This document shows positions 35,782 to 44,959 of a DNA stretch of 64,000 nt, one piece after another; positions within the stretch are counted from its first letter, which is position 1; each line of letters opens with the position of its first letter. Below the pieces are notes generated by a model. The model made no database searches and was not told the DNA's origin. It was given only the letters and a program-made list of their open reading frames with translations. Location: the NCBI RefSeq assembly GCF_019457475.1, contig NZ_CP080413.1, forward strand, positions 992,001-1,056,000, read 5' to 3'. The position numbers and the translations under genes are program-made. Origin of the DNA: Shewanella acanthi. GTDB lineage: Bacteria; Pseudomonadota; Gammaproteobacteria; Enterobacterales; Shewanellaceae.

Positions 35782-36666
35782 ATGTCCATGAACACAATGA
35801 AGTTGAGCTTATCGACTCGGCGCTATGCTAGGGCGCTGCTTTGTCTGTTTTGTCCGCTTTGGTTAGGGGGCATTGCGCCAGTTGTGGCTGAGAGTAGCCG
35901 CGTGATCGCCACTGGCGGCGCGTCAATGATCGAGGGCAGTGCCGGCGGTGGCATAGTGCCTTGGGCCGTGATAAACGGTTATGGCAGCAGTGATGAGTGG
36001 TCGGCAACGGCCATGGCCACGGGTGTTTATGTCGATGATTTTACGCTAAAAGTGATGGGCACCTCGTTAAGTTATGACAATCTGTTTGAGCTCAGTTTGG
36101 CAAGGCAAACCTTTGATTTGGATACTCTGGGCGGCGAGCTTGGTCAGGATATTGTGGGGTTCAAATACAAGCTTGCCGGCGAGTTGTTATATACTGCCAT
36201 GCCACAAATCACCTTGGGCGCACAGTATAAAAAAGTGGATGACTTTAGCCTTCCTCAGGCGGTTGGCGCGCGGGATGATTGGGGGGTAGATATATATGTC
36301 GCTGCCAGTAAAGTGTTTTTTGATACGGTAGCGGGTCGTAATTTGTTACTCAATGCCACAGTGCGCGTGACCAAAGCCAATCAAACTGGCTTATTAGGGT
36401 TTGGTACTGAGGCCAGTAACGATTACCACTTTGTGTTGGAAGCCTCGGCTGCGTTACTGCTCACCGATAATCTGGCACTGGGTATTGAATATCGTCAAAA
36501 ACCGAACGAACTGGGATTTGCTCGAGAGGATGATTGGCAGGACATATTTTTAGCTTGGTTTATCAATAAGCATCTGTCAGTGGTCACAGCCTATGCCGAT
36601 TTAGGCAGCATTGCGGGTTTTGAGCATCAGCAGGGCTGGTATCTGTCGCTGGAGGGCGCGCTATGA
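35782..36666 (+). CDS. DUF3034-family outer-membrane-type protein
   Basis: About 294 aa, exported, with a signal peptide ending near IAPVVAESS. The mature part has alternating beta strands with aromatic girdles (GLLGFGTEASNDYHFVLEAS as GLLGFGTEA and DYHFVLEAS; LALGIEYRQKPNEL; WYLSLEGAL at the C-terminus), fitting a small outer-membrane barrel. It matches DUF3034, whose function is not established. Starts at 35776 (GTG), 35782 and 35788 are all possible; 35782 is preferred for spacing to GTGAG. Its stop overlaps the haemoglobin start by 4 bases. Confidence 0.72.
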   Translation: MSMNTMKLSLSTRRYARALLCLFCPLWLGGIAPVVAESSRVIATGGASMIEGSAGGGIVPWAVINGYGSSDEWSATAMATGVYVDDFTLKVMGTSLSYDNLFELSLARQTFDLDTLGGELGQDIVGFKYKLAGELLYTAMPQITLGAQYKKVDDFSLPQAVGARDDWGVDIYVAASKVFFDTVAGRNLLLNATVRVTKANQTGLLGFGTEASNDYHFVLEASAALLLTDNLALGIEYRQKPNELGFAREDDWQDIFLAWFINKHLSVVTAYADLGSIAGFEHQQGWYLSLEGAL

Positions 36667-37196
36667 GTCATTTACGCAAGTTTCTCTCTTTCGCCACGGT
36701 ACGCTTTACCACGGCACTTTTAACCAAAGCATTTTTAACCACAGCCCTTTTAATCACAGCTCTTTCAATCTCGACAGCTTTACTTGCTGGCTGCGCCCAA
36801 TCTGATCCTAACACCACTGTATCTAGTGTGAACGCCAGTCCTACAACATTGTATCAGGCCCTCGGTGGTGATTCGGGCGTTTCGGCTATCGTTGATGGCT
36901 TGCTTGCGCGTATCGCGCGGGATCCCCGCATTGTGCACCACTTCGATGAAACGGATATTGCTATCTTTCGCGAGCGTCTTATCGAACATTTGTGCGCTGT
37001 AACGGATGGTGGCTGCGTCTATCAAGGCGAAAACATGGCAGACAGCCATAAAGGTTTGAATATCACTCAGGCCGATTTTGATGCTTTAGTCGGGCATTTG
37101 ATTGAATCGATGAAGGAACTGCATATTTCAACATCGAGCCGCAATGCGCTGCTGAAGCGCCTTGCGCCCATGTATTCCGATGTGACGTCTCAGTAA
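36663..37196 (+). CDS. lipoprotein group 1 truncated haemoglobin
   Basis: A 177-aa protein with a lipoprotein signal peptide (lipobox LLAGC, lipidated cysteine 44) followed by a 2-on-2 globin of about 115 residues. The globin carries LYQALGGDSGVSAIV, the proximal histidine 129 in DSHKGLNITQADFDALV (DSHKGLNI, TQADFDALV) and the YQGENM helix. Cysteines 111 and 118 flank the E helix region. Truncated haemoglobins are normally cytoplasmic, so an exported lipid-anchored one is unusual. It is the last gene of the operon, with a 4-base ATGA overlap. Ligand could be O2, NO or sulphide; none is shown. Confidence 0.85.
   Translation: MSHLRKFLSFATVRFTTALLTKAFLTTALLITALSISTALLAGCAQSDPNTTVSSVNASPTTLYQALGGDSGVSAIVDGLLARIARDPRIVHHFDETDIAIFRERLIEHLCAVTDGGCVYQGENMADSHKGLNITQADFDALVGHLIESMKELHISTSSRNALLKRLAPMYSDVTSQ
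36711..36770 (+). repeat. 15-bp tandem repeats in the haemoglobin signal peptide
   Basis: Four imperfect 15-bp units encode TALLT, KAFLT, TALLI and TALSI in the hydrophobic core of the signal peptide. Copy-number change would keep the frame and alter helix length. Confidence 0.65.
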
Positions 37197-37252
37197 CGGC
37201 TTGCTAACTCGTTCGTGTGGGGGATGCAGTTAATGCTGGGGATATACAGGCA

Positions 37253-37726
37253 TTAACGTAACAATGACTCTTCTATCGGATTAAAGCAGCTGGCCGCCTC
37301 CATCAGAGATTTTGCGGTGAGGGAGGGCACGCCATACACCTCAGCCTCGACGGCGTATTTTTGCCTTATCTTATCGAGCAAGAGGGCAAAGTCCCCATCG
37401 CCAGATAGCAAGATTACAGTATCCACCTCGGGCGCCATTTCCAGCACATCTATGGTGATGCCCACATCCCAATCGCCCTTCGCCGAACCATCGCTGCGCT
37501 GAATAAAGGGCTTAAGCTTTAGCTCAAAACCAATATGTCTCAACGCATCTTGAAATTTTAACTGGCCATCGTCCCCGCGATGAATGGCATAGGCGATGGC
37601 GCTGACAATCTCACCCTGCGCGCTTAACTGTTGCCAGAGTTTGCGATAGTTAAACTGGCGCTGATAGGCCTCACGGCAGGTGTAATAGATATTTTGGACA
37701 TCGACAAATAGGGCGATTCTTTTCAA
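37253..37726 (-). CDS. NYN-domain (LabA/DUF88-like) protein
   Basis: A 157-aa protein with the NYN fold of the PIN-like nuclease superfamily. The acidic residues of the putative metal site are visible in FVDVQNIYY, KGDWDVGITIDVLEM and LSGDGDFALLLDKI. Members may be RNases or RNA-processing proteins; activity is not proven for this group. It is convergent with the haemoglobin operon and not part of it. Confidence 0.75.
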   Translation of the reverse strand: MKRIALFVDVQNIYYTCREAYQRQFNYRKLWQQLSAQGEIVSAIAYAIHRGDDGQLKFQDALRHIGFELKLKPFIQRSDGSAKGDWDVGITIDVLEMAPEVDTVILLSGDGDFALLLDKIRQKYAVEAEVYGVPSLTAKSLMEAASCFNPIEESLLR

Positions 37727-37810
37727 GGGCTTATCTCAACAGTTAAGCTGGTTAGAATGTATAACTTTAGCATGAAGCGACTAAAGGCCATTCATAAGCA
37801 TTTTACATAG

Positions 37811-37838
37811 AAAAAAGCCAAGGCGTCGCCTTGGCTTT
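37811..37838 (-). terminator. intrinsic terminator of the RND operon
   Basis: An 11-bp perfect stem (37815-37825 with 37827-37837) has a run of T on the minus strand. It lies just after the permease stop codon. Confidence 0.88.
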
Positions 37839-37853
37839 AAGATTAAATCCTTG

Positions 37854-40800
37854 TTAGTTTTGCGACTCTACAACAGTGTTTGATTGTTGGCTTGACTGTT
37901 TTTGGGCTGCTAACTGCTGAATCGCTAATTCTTGAGCCTTGATAGCCGCTTCGAGTTTCGCTTCAACATAACCCGGAGAGTGAGTCGCGCCCGAAATAAG
38001 CCGATACATGGCTGGGATCACAAACAGGGTCACGAAGGTCGCAAACGCCATTCCGAAGAACACTACAGTACCCACGGCGATACGGCTCTCTGATCCCGCA
38101 CCCGATGAGAAAATCAAGGGCACTGCACCCACTAAGGTGGTAAACGCCGTCATCAAAATCGGCCGTAAACGGCGGGTCGAGGCATCAATAATCGCCTTAT
38201 CCAGCGCTAAACCTCGGTCACGTAATTGGTTAGCAAATTCAACGATTAAGATACCGTTTTTGGTCACCATACCAATCAACATGATCATACCAATCTGGCT
38301 GTAGATGTTGATGCCTTGACTGGTGATAAGTAGACCTAAGAAGCCACCAAATACCCCCATAGGTACAGTAAACATCACCACTAAGGGGTTAATAAAGCTT
38401 TCGAACTGCGCTGCTAATACTAAGTAAGCCACTAATAGAGCTAAGCCAAAGACGATAAGAATGCTGCTTTGGTTTTCCTTAAAGTCTTTAGATTCACCGG
38501 TATACCCGATGGAAATATCCTTTGGCAGTAACTCAATTGCCTTGTTATCCAAAAACTGGAGCGCTTCTCCCAAAGTGTAACCTCTGCTGAGGTTGGCTTT
38601 TAAGGTGATCGACTTTTGTTTGTTGGTGTGGCTGAGTTTTTGTGCCGAGGCCACTTCCTCAATATGGGTCACAGTGTCTAATGTGACTAATTCACCCTTA
38701 GCCGAACGCATATAAATCTGGCTTAAGTCGCCCACGTTATTAAAGCTATTTTCATCGCCACGCAGGTACACATCGTACTCTTCGCCGCGATCGACATAGG
38801 TGGTCTCCTTACGACCCCCCAGCATAACCTCTAAGGTTTGCGAGACTTCATCCACGCTAATGCCCAGTTCTGCGGCGCGCTCTTTATCGACGGTGACGAT
38901 AAGTTCAGGTGTGGTTTCGGCGTAATCGAGATCCGCACCTTCCATCAGAGGGCTGGCATTGGCTTCCTCTTTTAATACCTGCGCCCATTTGAATAGCTCG
39001 GCGTAATCTGAGCCACCAAGGACGAATTGCACAGGCTCGCTCGATTGCCCCCTAAAGCCTGGCATCATAGGACGCACCATCACATCGGGGATATCCTTGA
39101 GCGCCTTACTGACAATTCCGAGGGCTTCTTGGGCACTCGCCGAGCGATGTTCCCAGTCCTCTAATTGCATGATCACAAAGCCTGTTTGGTCGCCCGCGCG
39201 GCCACCAAAGGCGGGCGCCTGCACACTGAATGAACGTAGAACGCCTTGGCCAAGAAGTGGCATTAGGCGGTCCTCAACAATATCCATGTTGGCTGTCATG
39301 CGGTTATAACTGGTGCCTTCAGCGCCTTTCACAAAGGCGTAGAGCACGCCTCTGTCTTCCTGCGGCGCAAGTTGTGAAGGGACGCGCTGCATTAACAATG
39401 CGCTACCACCGACACAGGCGAGGATGACCAAGGGGGCTAGGAATCTAAATCGAATCGCCTTAGTCACCGCAGCGCGGTACACCCTTTCCATGGCAACAAA
39501 GCCATCGTCGACCCAGCGATTAAAGCGATTGGGTTTGACGTTGGCCTTAAGCAGTTTACTGCTTAGCACTGGCGTTAGGGTTAATGCAATTAATGATGAG
39601 AAAAGTACTGACACTGCGAGCATCACAGAAAACTCGGTGAACAGCAGACCGACCATGCCCTCCATAAAGGAGATGGGCAGGAACACCATCACCAGTACCG
39701 CCGTGGTCGCAACCACCGCAAAGCCCACTTCGCGGGTCCCTTTGTAGGCGGCAAGTAGTGGTTCCTCGCCACGCTCAATATGATGGAAGATGTTTTCCAC
39801 CACCACAATCGCATCGTCGACGACTAAGCCAATTGCAAGAATTAATGCCATTAAGGTGAGCAGGTTAATCGAGTAGCCAAACATGTTGGCGGCGATAAAG
39901 GCTGAAATTAACGACACAGGAACCGTCACGGCGGGGATGAGTGTGGCCCGTGCCTGACCAATAAAAATATACAGCACCAATACCACGAGTGCGCCCGTGA
40001 CATAGAGGGTGTTATAGACCTCGTTGATTGAGCGGTCGATAAATACGGTGGAGTCAAAGTCCACGACTAGGCTGGTGCCCTCAGGCAAAAAGTCTTGAAT
40101 TCTATCGACTTCTTTATGCACTTCCTGCGCCACCACTAACGGGTTGGCATCGGACTGGGTGATGACTCCAAGGCTTAAGTTAACGATGCCGTCACTTTTA
40201 AAGGTCGAGTTTTCGTTCTGGGCGCCCACGGCCACATCGGCCACGTCTTTAAGGTAAATTGGCGTGCCGTCGCTGGCGGTGCGAATAACTAGGTAATCGA
40301 AATCCTTTGGGGTGTAATAGAGGCGTTTTGTGCGCACCGACATCACAGTGGTGTCGTTACGTACTTGGCCGCCAGGGGTTTCGACGTTTTCCTTACGCAG
40401 GGCATTGATGATGTCGGTCACTGTCACATTGCGGCCCGCCATTTGCTCGGGTCTAAGCTTTACGTACATCACCTTGTAGAGCCCACCAGAGATACTGATG
40501 GAGCTTACGCCGCTGATAAGGCTGAATCTGTCTTCCAAAACCCTTTGGGCATAGTCGGTCAGCTGCGTTCTATCCATCACGCTGGAGCTTAAATTCACGT
40601 AGACCGACGGCTCGCCCGAACCATTGTCCTTAGAGACCACTGGATCGTTCGCATCCTCCGGCAGACGGCGCTGGGCGCGAGCTACAGCGTCACGCACATC
40701 ACTGACCCCTTCGGTTAAATTCCAACCGAGGAGGAATTTAACCGTGATCCGCGAGCTCCCATTACGGGTAGTTGAGGTGATTTCATCGATACCACTGATC

Positions 40801-41018
40801 CCCGTGAGTTCATCCTCCAGGGTTTGAGTGATTTGACTTTCCATAATGGCCGCCGAGGCGCCAGAATAGCTAGTACTAACAGTGACCACAGGGCTTTCGA
40901 CGTCGGGCATTTCCCTTATTGACAGTTTAGTGAAAGACACGAAACCGAAAACACACAAGAGTAAGCTTAAAACGATGGCAACGACGGGGCGCTTAACAGA
41001 AACATCGGATAGCCACAT
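37854..41018 (-). CDS. RND efflux pump permease
   Basis: A 1054-aa inner-membrane proton-drug antiporter of the HAE1 RND type with 12 helices and two large periplasmic loops. The proton relay is visible as paired aspartates in GLVVDDAIVVVEN near residue 400 and lysine in GMVTKNGILIVEFANQL. The FMEGMVGLLFTEF and LTLTPVLSSKLL blocks are also typical. Substrates cannot be inferred. It is co-transcribed with the adaptor (1-base overlap). No outer-membrane channel gene is in the operon, so it must borrow a TolC-type channel. Confidence 0.93.
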   Translation of the reverse strand: MWLSDVSVKRPVVAIVLSLLLCVFGFVSFTKLSIREMPDVESPVVTVSTSYSGASAAIMESQITQTLEDELTGISGIDEITSTTRNGSSRITVKFLLGWNLTEGVSDVRDAVARAQRRLPEDANDPVVSKDNGSGEPSVYVNLSSSVMDRTQLTDYAQRVLEDRFSLISGVSSISISGGLYKVMYVKLRPEQMAGRNVTVTDIINALRKENVETPGGQVRNDTTVMSVRTKRLYYTPKDFDYLVIRTASDGTPIYLKDVADVAVGAQNENSTFKSDGIVNLSLGVITQSDANPLVVAQEVHKEVDRIQDFLPEGTSLVVDFDSTVFIDRSINEVYNTLYVTGALVVLVLYIFIGQARATLIPAVTVPVSLISAFIAANMFGYSINLLTLMALILAIGLVVDDAIVVVENIFHHIERGEEPLLAAYKGTREVGFAVVATTAVLVMVFLPISFMEGMVGLLFTEFSVMLAVSVLFSSLIALTLTPVLSSKLLKANVKPNRFNRWVDDGFVAMERVYRAAVTKAIRFRFLAPLVILACVGGSALLMQRVPSQLAPQEDRGVLYAFVKGAEGTSYNRMTANMDIVEDRLMPLLGQGVLRSFSVQAPAFGGRAGDQTGFVIMQLEDWEHRSASAQEALGIVSKALKDIPDVMVRPMMPGFRGQSSEPVQFVLGGSDYAELFKWAQVLKEEANASPLMEGADLDYAETTPELIVTVDKERAAELGISVDEVSQTLEVMLGGRKETTYVDRGEEYDVYLRGDENSFNNVGDLSQIYMRSAKGELVTLDTVTHIEEVASAQKLSHTNKQKSITLKANLSRGYTLGEALQFLDNKAIELLPKDISIGYTGESKDFKENQSSILIVFGLALLVAYLVLAAQFESFINPLVVMFTVPMGVFGGFLGLLITSQGINIYSQIGMIMLIGMVTKNGILIVEFANQLRDRGLALDKAIIDASTRRLRPILMTAFTTLVGAVPLIFSSGAGSESRIAVGTVVFFGMAFATFVTLFVIPAMYRLISGATHSPGYVEAKLEAAIKAQELAIQQLAAQKQSSQQSNTVVESQN

Positions 41019-42130
41019 TATTTGGTCTCCGCGCTGTTGCGGCCAGATTGGCTGCCGGGAGCATTGCTGTCATTTTTTACATCGAGGCGGACTTCATTGA
41101 TTTTTAGGCCGTCGCGCATATTCACAAGTCCCTGTACCACCACTTTATCGCCAATCTTAAGACCGCTGTCGATAAGCACTTGGTCGCCCACGCGTGCGCC
41201 CAAAATCACTTCGGTGCGATGGGCTATCTCGTCTGCGCCAACCACGTAGACATAGCGTTTAGTGCCCGAATATTCGAGTGCTTGTACTGGTACAATGGGC
41301 GCGGCAATTGGCGGGAAGGTGAGGGTGGCTGACATCATCATCCCAGGTTTTAGGCGGTTTTTGGCATTCTCAAACTGCACCCTAACCTTAAGGTTGAGGG
41401 TTTCTTCGTTAACCCTTGGGTCGATGGCTACCACTTTGCCGATAAAGGTTTCATCAGGCCAGGCGCGGCTCACGGCTGAGACATCCATACCGATGCTAAG
41501 TTGCGATAGAAAGTGCTCTGGGACTTGCAGATCGACACGCATGCTGGAGAGGTCGTCTAAGGTCATCAGTTCCGTGCCAATACTGACCATCTTACCTTCG
41601 CTAAAATTGATCAGGCCAGTTTTGCCGGCAAAGGGGGCCGTTAGAGAATGGTAATGTAGGTCAGCTTCTGCTGAGGCTAAACGTGCGGCCGCCATATCGA
41701 CGCTAGCCTTTTGGGCATCGATTTCGGTTTGGGTGATGGCATTTTTGGTGATGAGCTTTTCGAATTCGCGCAGCTTACGGCTTTCATCATTTAAGTAGGC
41801 TCGCGCCTCGGCAACCGCGGCTTGGGCTTTCATATCATCGAGTTCAATCAACACTTGCCCTTGTTTGACTGCTTGGTTAGAGGTCACTGCGACGCGAGTA
41901 ATTTTTCCGGTCACTTGAGGCGCGATAACCACGGCGCGCTCCGCTGCAAGTTTACCAATTAATGAAATTGACTGCGCGAGTGGATGCTCAACTACTTCAC
42001 CTGTAACAACAGGAACTGTGCGCATAAAACGAGGCTCGACCTCGGGTTTGGCTGCGTGTAATAAATCACTGTAACTGACTGCGGTGGCCGCTATCGCAAT
42101 AAAGGCGATGGCAATGATGGTTTTTTTCAT
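41018..42130 (-). CDS. RND efflux periplasmic adaptor
   Basis: The membrane fusion protein of the pump, 370 aa from ATG at 42130; a TTG at 42151 would add seven residues before the signal peptide and is less likely. A signal peptide MKKTIIAIAFIAIAATAV is followed by a lipoyl domain with GQVLIELDDMKAQAAVAEARAY (GQVLIELDD, AQAAVAEARAY), a coiled-coil hairpin with KNAITQTEIDAQKA, and beta-barrel and membrane-proximal domains. It bridges the permease and an outer-membrane channel. Confidence 0.92.
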   Translation of the reverse strand: MKKTIIAIAFIAIAATAVSYSDLLHAAKPEVEPRFMRTVPVVTGEVVEHPLAQSISLIGKLAAERAVVIAPQVTGKITRVAVTSNQAVKQGQVLIELDDMKAQAAVAEARAYLNDESRKLREFEKLITKNAITQTEIDAQKASVDMAAARLASAEADLHYHSLTAPFAGKTGLINFSEGKMVSIGTELMTLDDLSSMRVDLQVPEHFLSQLSIGMDVSAVSRAWPDETFIGKVVAIDPRVNEETLNLKVRVQFENAKNRLKPGMMMSATLTFPPIAAPIVPVQALEYSGTKRYVYVVGADEIAHRTEVILGARVGDQVLIDSGLKIGDKVVVQGLVNMRDGLKINEVRLDVKNDSNAPGSQSGRNSAETK

Positions 42131-42421
42131 TGGAATGAGGTTCTCGTGCAAAGGCCTTTAACGGGTAAATAACGCTTCTGGCGCTATTCTAGAGAATATC
42201 ATCTAGGGTGTGGGTAAATGTTTGTAAATTTGCGTGTAGGAAAGTGAAACTAATTGTGTTTTTTCGTCAACCGGGCAATGAAACTTAAGATTTTCGTGCC
42301 TTTGTCAGTAAGAACGTTGTAGTTAATCAATTGGGGGGACAATTGGACCTAATGAAAATAGCCTGCTCATAAGGCCAGATTGATCAATTACCAGTCACTG
42401 GTCGTAGGCATAAGTCCGCTT

Positions 42422-43549
42422 TTAGAGTGTTCGCTGCTCGCCTTGATATAAACCGCGGCTGAAGGATTTGCCCTTTATCAGCAGTAATTCCCCAGACTTG
42501 CCATCCTTAATGCTGCTGTCGATCGCAATGATTTTATTGTTAAATAGACCCAGAACTCGTTCCTGTGAGGTATGGCCGACTACAATATGTTCCACATTGA
42601 AGTAATTCAGGATGTTATCGACCTCATTATCCTTTAACTCATCTTTAAAATAGCCTCGATACCAAGTTGGGCCATTTTTGAAAAACAGGAAGTTGAGCAA
42701 TTCATTTTGCTTTAGCTCCTCTTTACTGTCATCTAGATGCTCGCGAAACAACTGGTTAGCCGTGCTGATATCGAGTTTTCGCTCAAGCCATTCAGGGCTG
42801 ATACCGCCGTGCATAAACAGCAGATTGTTGATTTTGACCAAGGTATTTTTAGTTCTTAGCCAGCGGCCGATTTCGGTGCCTTTATTGTAAAGAGCGTCGT
42901 AGCTACGGTTAAGTAGATTGGCCGAGGTTTGGTAACGATCGTTGACATAGCGTACGTCACCCCGAAACACCATCTGTTCATGGTTGCCCATTAGAAGATG
43001 TAATTTGCCGCCTGCTGCCTCGGCTTGCTTGTCTAATTCGTATAAAAACCAAAGTACTTCATTAACTTGATGGCCTCGGTCGAACATATCGCCTGTCATC
43101 ACCATATGGCCGTCGCCAAAGGCCCAACGATTGTTGGCATCGATAACCCTGTGGGCCTTGAGCAGATTAATCATCACATCGAACTGCCCGTGCACATCGC
43201 TAAGCGCCACTATCATGCCGACATTGCTGTAGGTATCAGCCTCGACAATCGGCGCTTGGGAATGCAGTTTGGGCTCAGCAAGTTTTGCACAATCTTCTGG
43301 CCGTTTGAGTTGGTGTTCGATGATTGGCGTTTGCTTAAGTTTATCGTCACATACCCAGAAGGCGGTGTTTTCGCGCTCTTTATCCAAAAATACATAGGGG
43401 CCATCGTTAATCTTATCCGCGGCATTCACTCCAGTAGATTGCGCGAGAAGGAGGGCAAGGCTAAAGCTGCGAAGGGGAAATTTAACGGATGCGCCATGCT
43501 CTGTCTTATTTAGGATACAACTCGCTATTTTTTTCAGAAGAGTGGGCAT
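42422..43549 (-). CDS. Shewanella-like protein phosphatase (Shelph)
   Basis: A 375-aa PPP-superfamily metallophosphatase, related to the cold-active Shewanella protein phosphatase that gave the Shelph group its name; eukaryotic Shelphs occur in plants and Apicomplexa. The motifs are LSDVHGQFD (near 118), TGDMFDRGHQ, MGNHEQM, FMHGGISPEW and VVGHTSQE. An N-terminal hydrophobic segment (SFSLALLLAQSTGVNAAD, near 28-45) is a signal peptide, indicating an exported enzyme. An internal start around MPTLLKK versus SVKFPLRSF is uncertain. Substrates may be phosphotyrosine or phosphoserine proteins. Confidence 0.85.
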   Translation of the reverse strand: MPTLLKKIASCILNKTEHGASVKFPLRSFSLALLLAQSTGVNAADKINDGPYVFLDKERENTAFWVCDDKLKQTPIIEHQLKRPEDCAKLAEPKLHSQAPIVEADTYSNVGMIVALSDVHGQFDVMINLLKAHRVIDANNRWAFGDGHMVMTGDMFDRGHQVNEVLWFLYELDKQAEAAGGKLHLLMGNHEQMVFRGDVRYVNDRYQTSANLLNRSYDALYNKGTEIGRWLRTKNTLVKINNLLFMHGGISPEWLERKLDISTANQLFREHLDDSKEELKQNELLNFLFFKNGPTWYRGYFKDELKDNEVDNILNYFNVEHIVVGHTSQERVLGLFNNKIIAIDSSIKDGKSGELLLIKGKSFSRGLYQGEQRTL

Positions 43550-43803
43550 GGGGCATCCTTGAGTATTTGTTCACCATTGTTAATAAGTTGCCAAGCATAA
43601 AGTGAACTTGGCTCACCGACAAGGACATAAAACTGGGTATTTTTACATCTAACTTATCGTTCATCATTCCTTTGCTGGATATTTTAAAAAGTGTTTCACA
43701 ATCCCTTTTAGGCGGATTTTTGTTCAGCTATATTCAAATCGTAAGCGGTTAAAATAATGACGTTTTCCTGCAACCTTTCCGGTATCCCTAAAGAGAAAAC
43801 TAA

Positions 43804-44814
43804 ATGAGCGAAGACATTAAGGATCATAAGGAACTCACCCGCGCCAATATTCGGGTGAATGCTCAGCTCGATGTGCCATTTTTGGCGATGAACACCCTAG
43901 CGGCGATTATTGCAAGTTATGGCCTCTTGGCTAACAGCGCCGCCGTGGTGATTGGCGCCATGATTGTTGCCATGCTGTTTTCGCCGATTTTAGGCTTGGC
44001 CCTTGGCTTGGTCGAAGGCGAAAAACTGCTGGTGCGTCATTCGATAAAAAGCATTGTGGTGGGCAGTATTGTTGTTTATGCCACGGCGCTGCTGATTGGT
44101 TTTGTGCATTCAGACATCCCCATTACGCCTGAGATTATGGCGAGAACCTCCCCCAATTTTCTCGATTTAATGGTGGCCTTTGCAGGAGGTGCTGCAGGGG
44201 CTTATGCAACCATTTCGCCGCGTTTAAGCACTTCATTTGTGGGAGTGGCGATTGCTACCGCTTTGGTGCCGCCCCTTTGCGCCTCGGCAATCTTGCTTGG
44301 GCATGGCGATTTTGCGTTGGCACGTGGCGCCTTCTTGCTGACTTTTACCAATATTATCGCTATTCAATTTGTGTCCTCGGTGGTGCTGTGGCTCAATGGC
44401 TTTCATGGGTTTTATTTTTGGCAAAAAAGCTCTATTTGGGAACTGCTTAAGCGTAATGTGATCTCCATAGTATTGTTGGTTCTATTGGTGGTTGCCCTGA
44501 GTTATAACCTGCAAAATGTGGTCGCGCGGCAACTCTACGAAAGTAAGGTCATACGGGTGGTGGGCGAGGAGCTACTTAGCTACCCAAATCTGAGGTTAAT
44601 TCGCGTCAACATCGATGAGGAAAATGGCATACAGATGGTGCGGGTGATGGTGGGCGGAATTCAAAAACCCGATGCCAAAGGTTTTGTTCGACAACTGGAG
44701 AAGCGACTCGCAGAGGAAGATAAGACGCGGCCTGCCTCGGTGAGGTTACGTTATGTGCAAGTCGATGTGTTTGATAGGGACGGTGAAGTCAAAGCGATTG
44801 CCGATAAGGATTAA
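43804..44814 (+). CDS. DUF389 / TIGR00341-family membrane protein
   Basis: A 336-aa protein with about six transmembrane helices (residues 30-230) followed by a soluble C-terminal domain. The core LLANSAAVVIGAMIVAMLFSPILGL (LLANSAAVVIGAM, IVAMLFSPILGL) and GGAAGAYATISPRLSTSFVGVAIATALVPPLCA (given as GGAAGAYATISP and GVAIATALVPPLC) identify the family. Its role is not established. It is monocistronic, followed by a terminator and convergent with ettA. Confidence 0.85.
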   Translation: MSEDIKDHKELTRANIRVNAQLDVPFLAMNTLAAIIASYGLLANSAAVVIGAMIVAMLFSPILGLALGLVEGEKLLVRHSIKSIVVGSIVVYATALLIGFVHSDIPITPEIMARTSPNFLDLMVAFAGGAAGAYATISPRLSTSFVGVAIATALVPPLCASAILLGHGDFALARGAFLLTFTNIIAIQFVSSVVLWLNGFHGFYFWQKSSIWELLKRNVISIVLLVLLVVALSYNLQNVVARQLYESKVIRVVGEELLSYPNLRLIRVNIDEENGIQMVRVMVGGIQKPDAKGFVRQLEKRLAEEDKTRPASVRLRYVQVDVFDRDGEVKAIADKD

Positions 44815-44914
44815 AGCAGGGTTTTACAGCGGCTGTGACTGTTACAATTGAATAACGCTTAAAACCTGCGAGTTTCTTTCAAACAGTCAGTTTTGCCCAT
44901 AGCAACTTGCAAAT

Positions 44915-44946
44915 AAAAAGCCCCGCCATGATTGGCGGGGCTTTTT
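44915..44946. terminator. bidirectional terminator, copy B of a duplicated element
   Basis: A 14-bp stem with loop TGAT and A5/T5 flanks. All 32 bases are the exact reverse complement of the ubiT/yfhL terminator at 17632-17663. It lies between the DUF389 gene and convergent ettA. Confidence 0.92.
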
Positions 44947-44959
44947 AATATAAGCCAAA

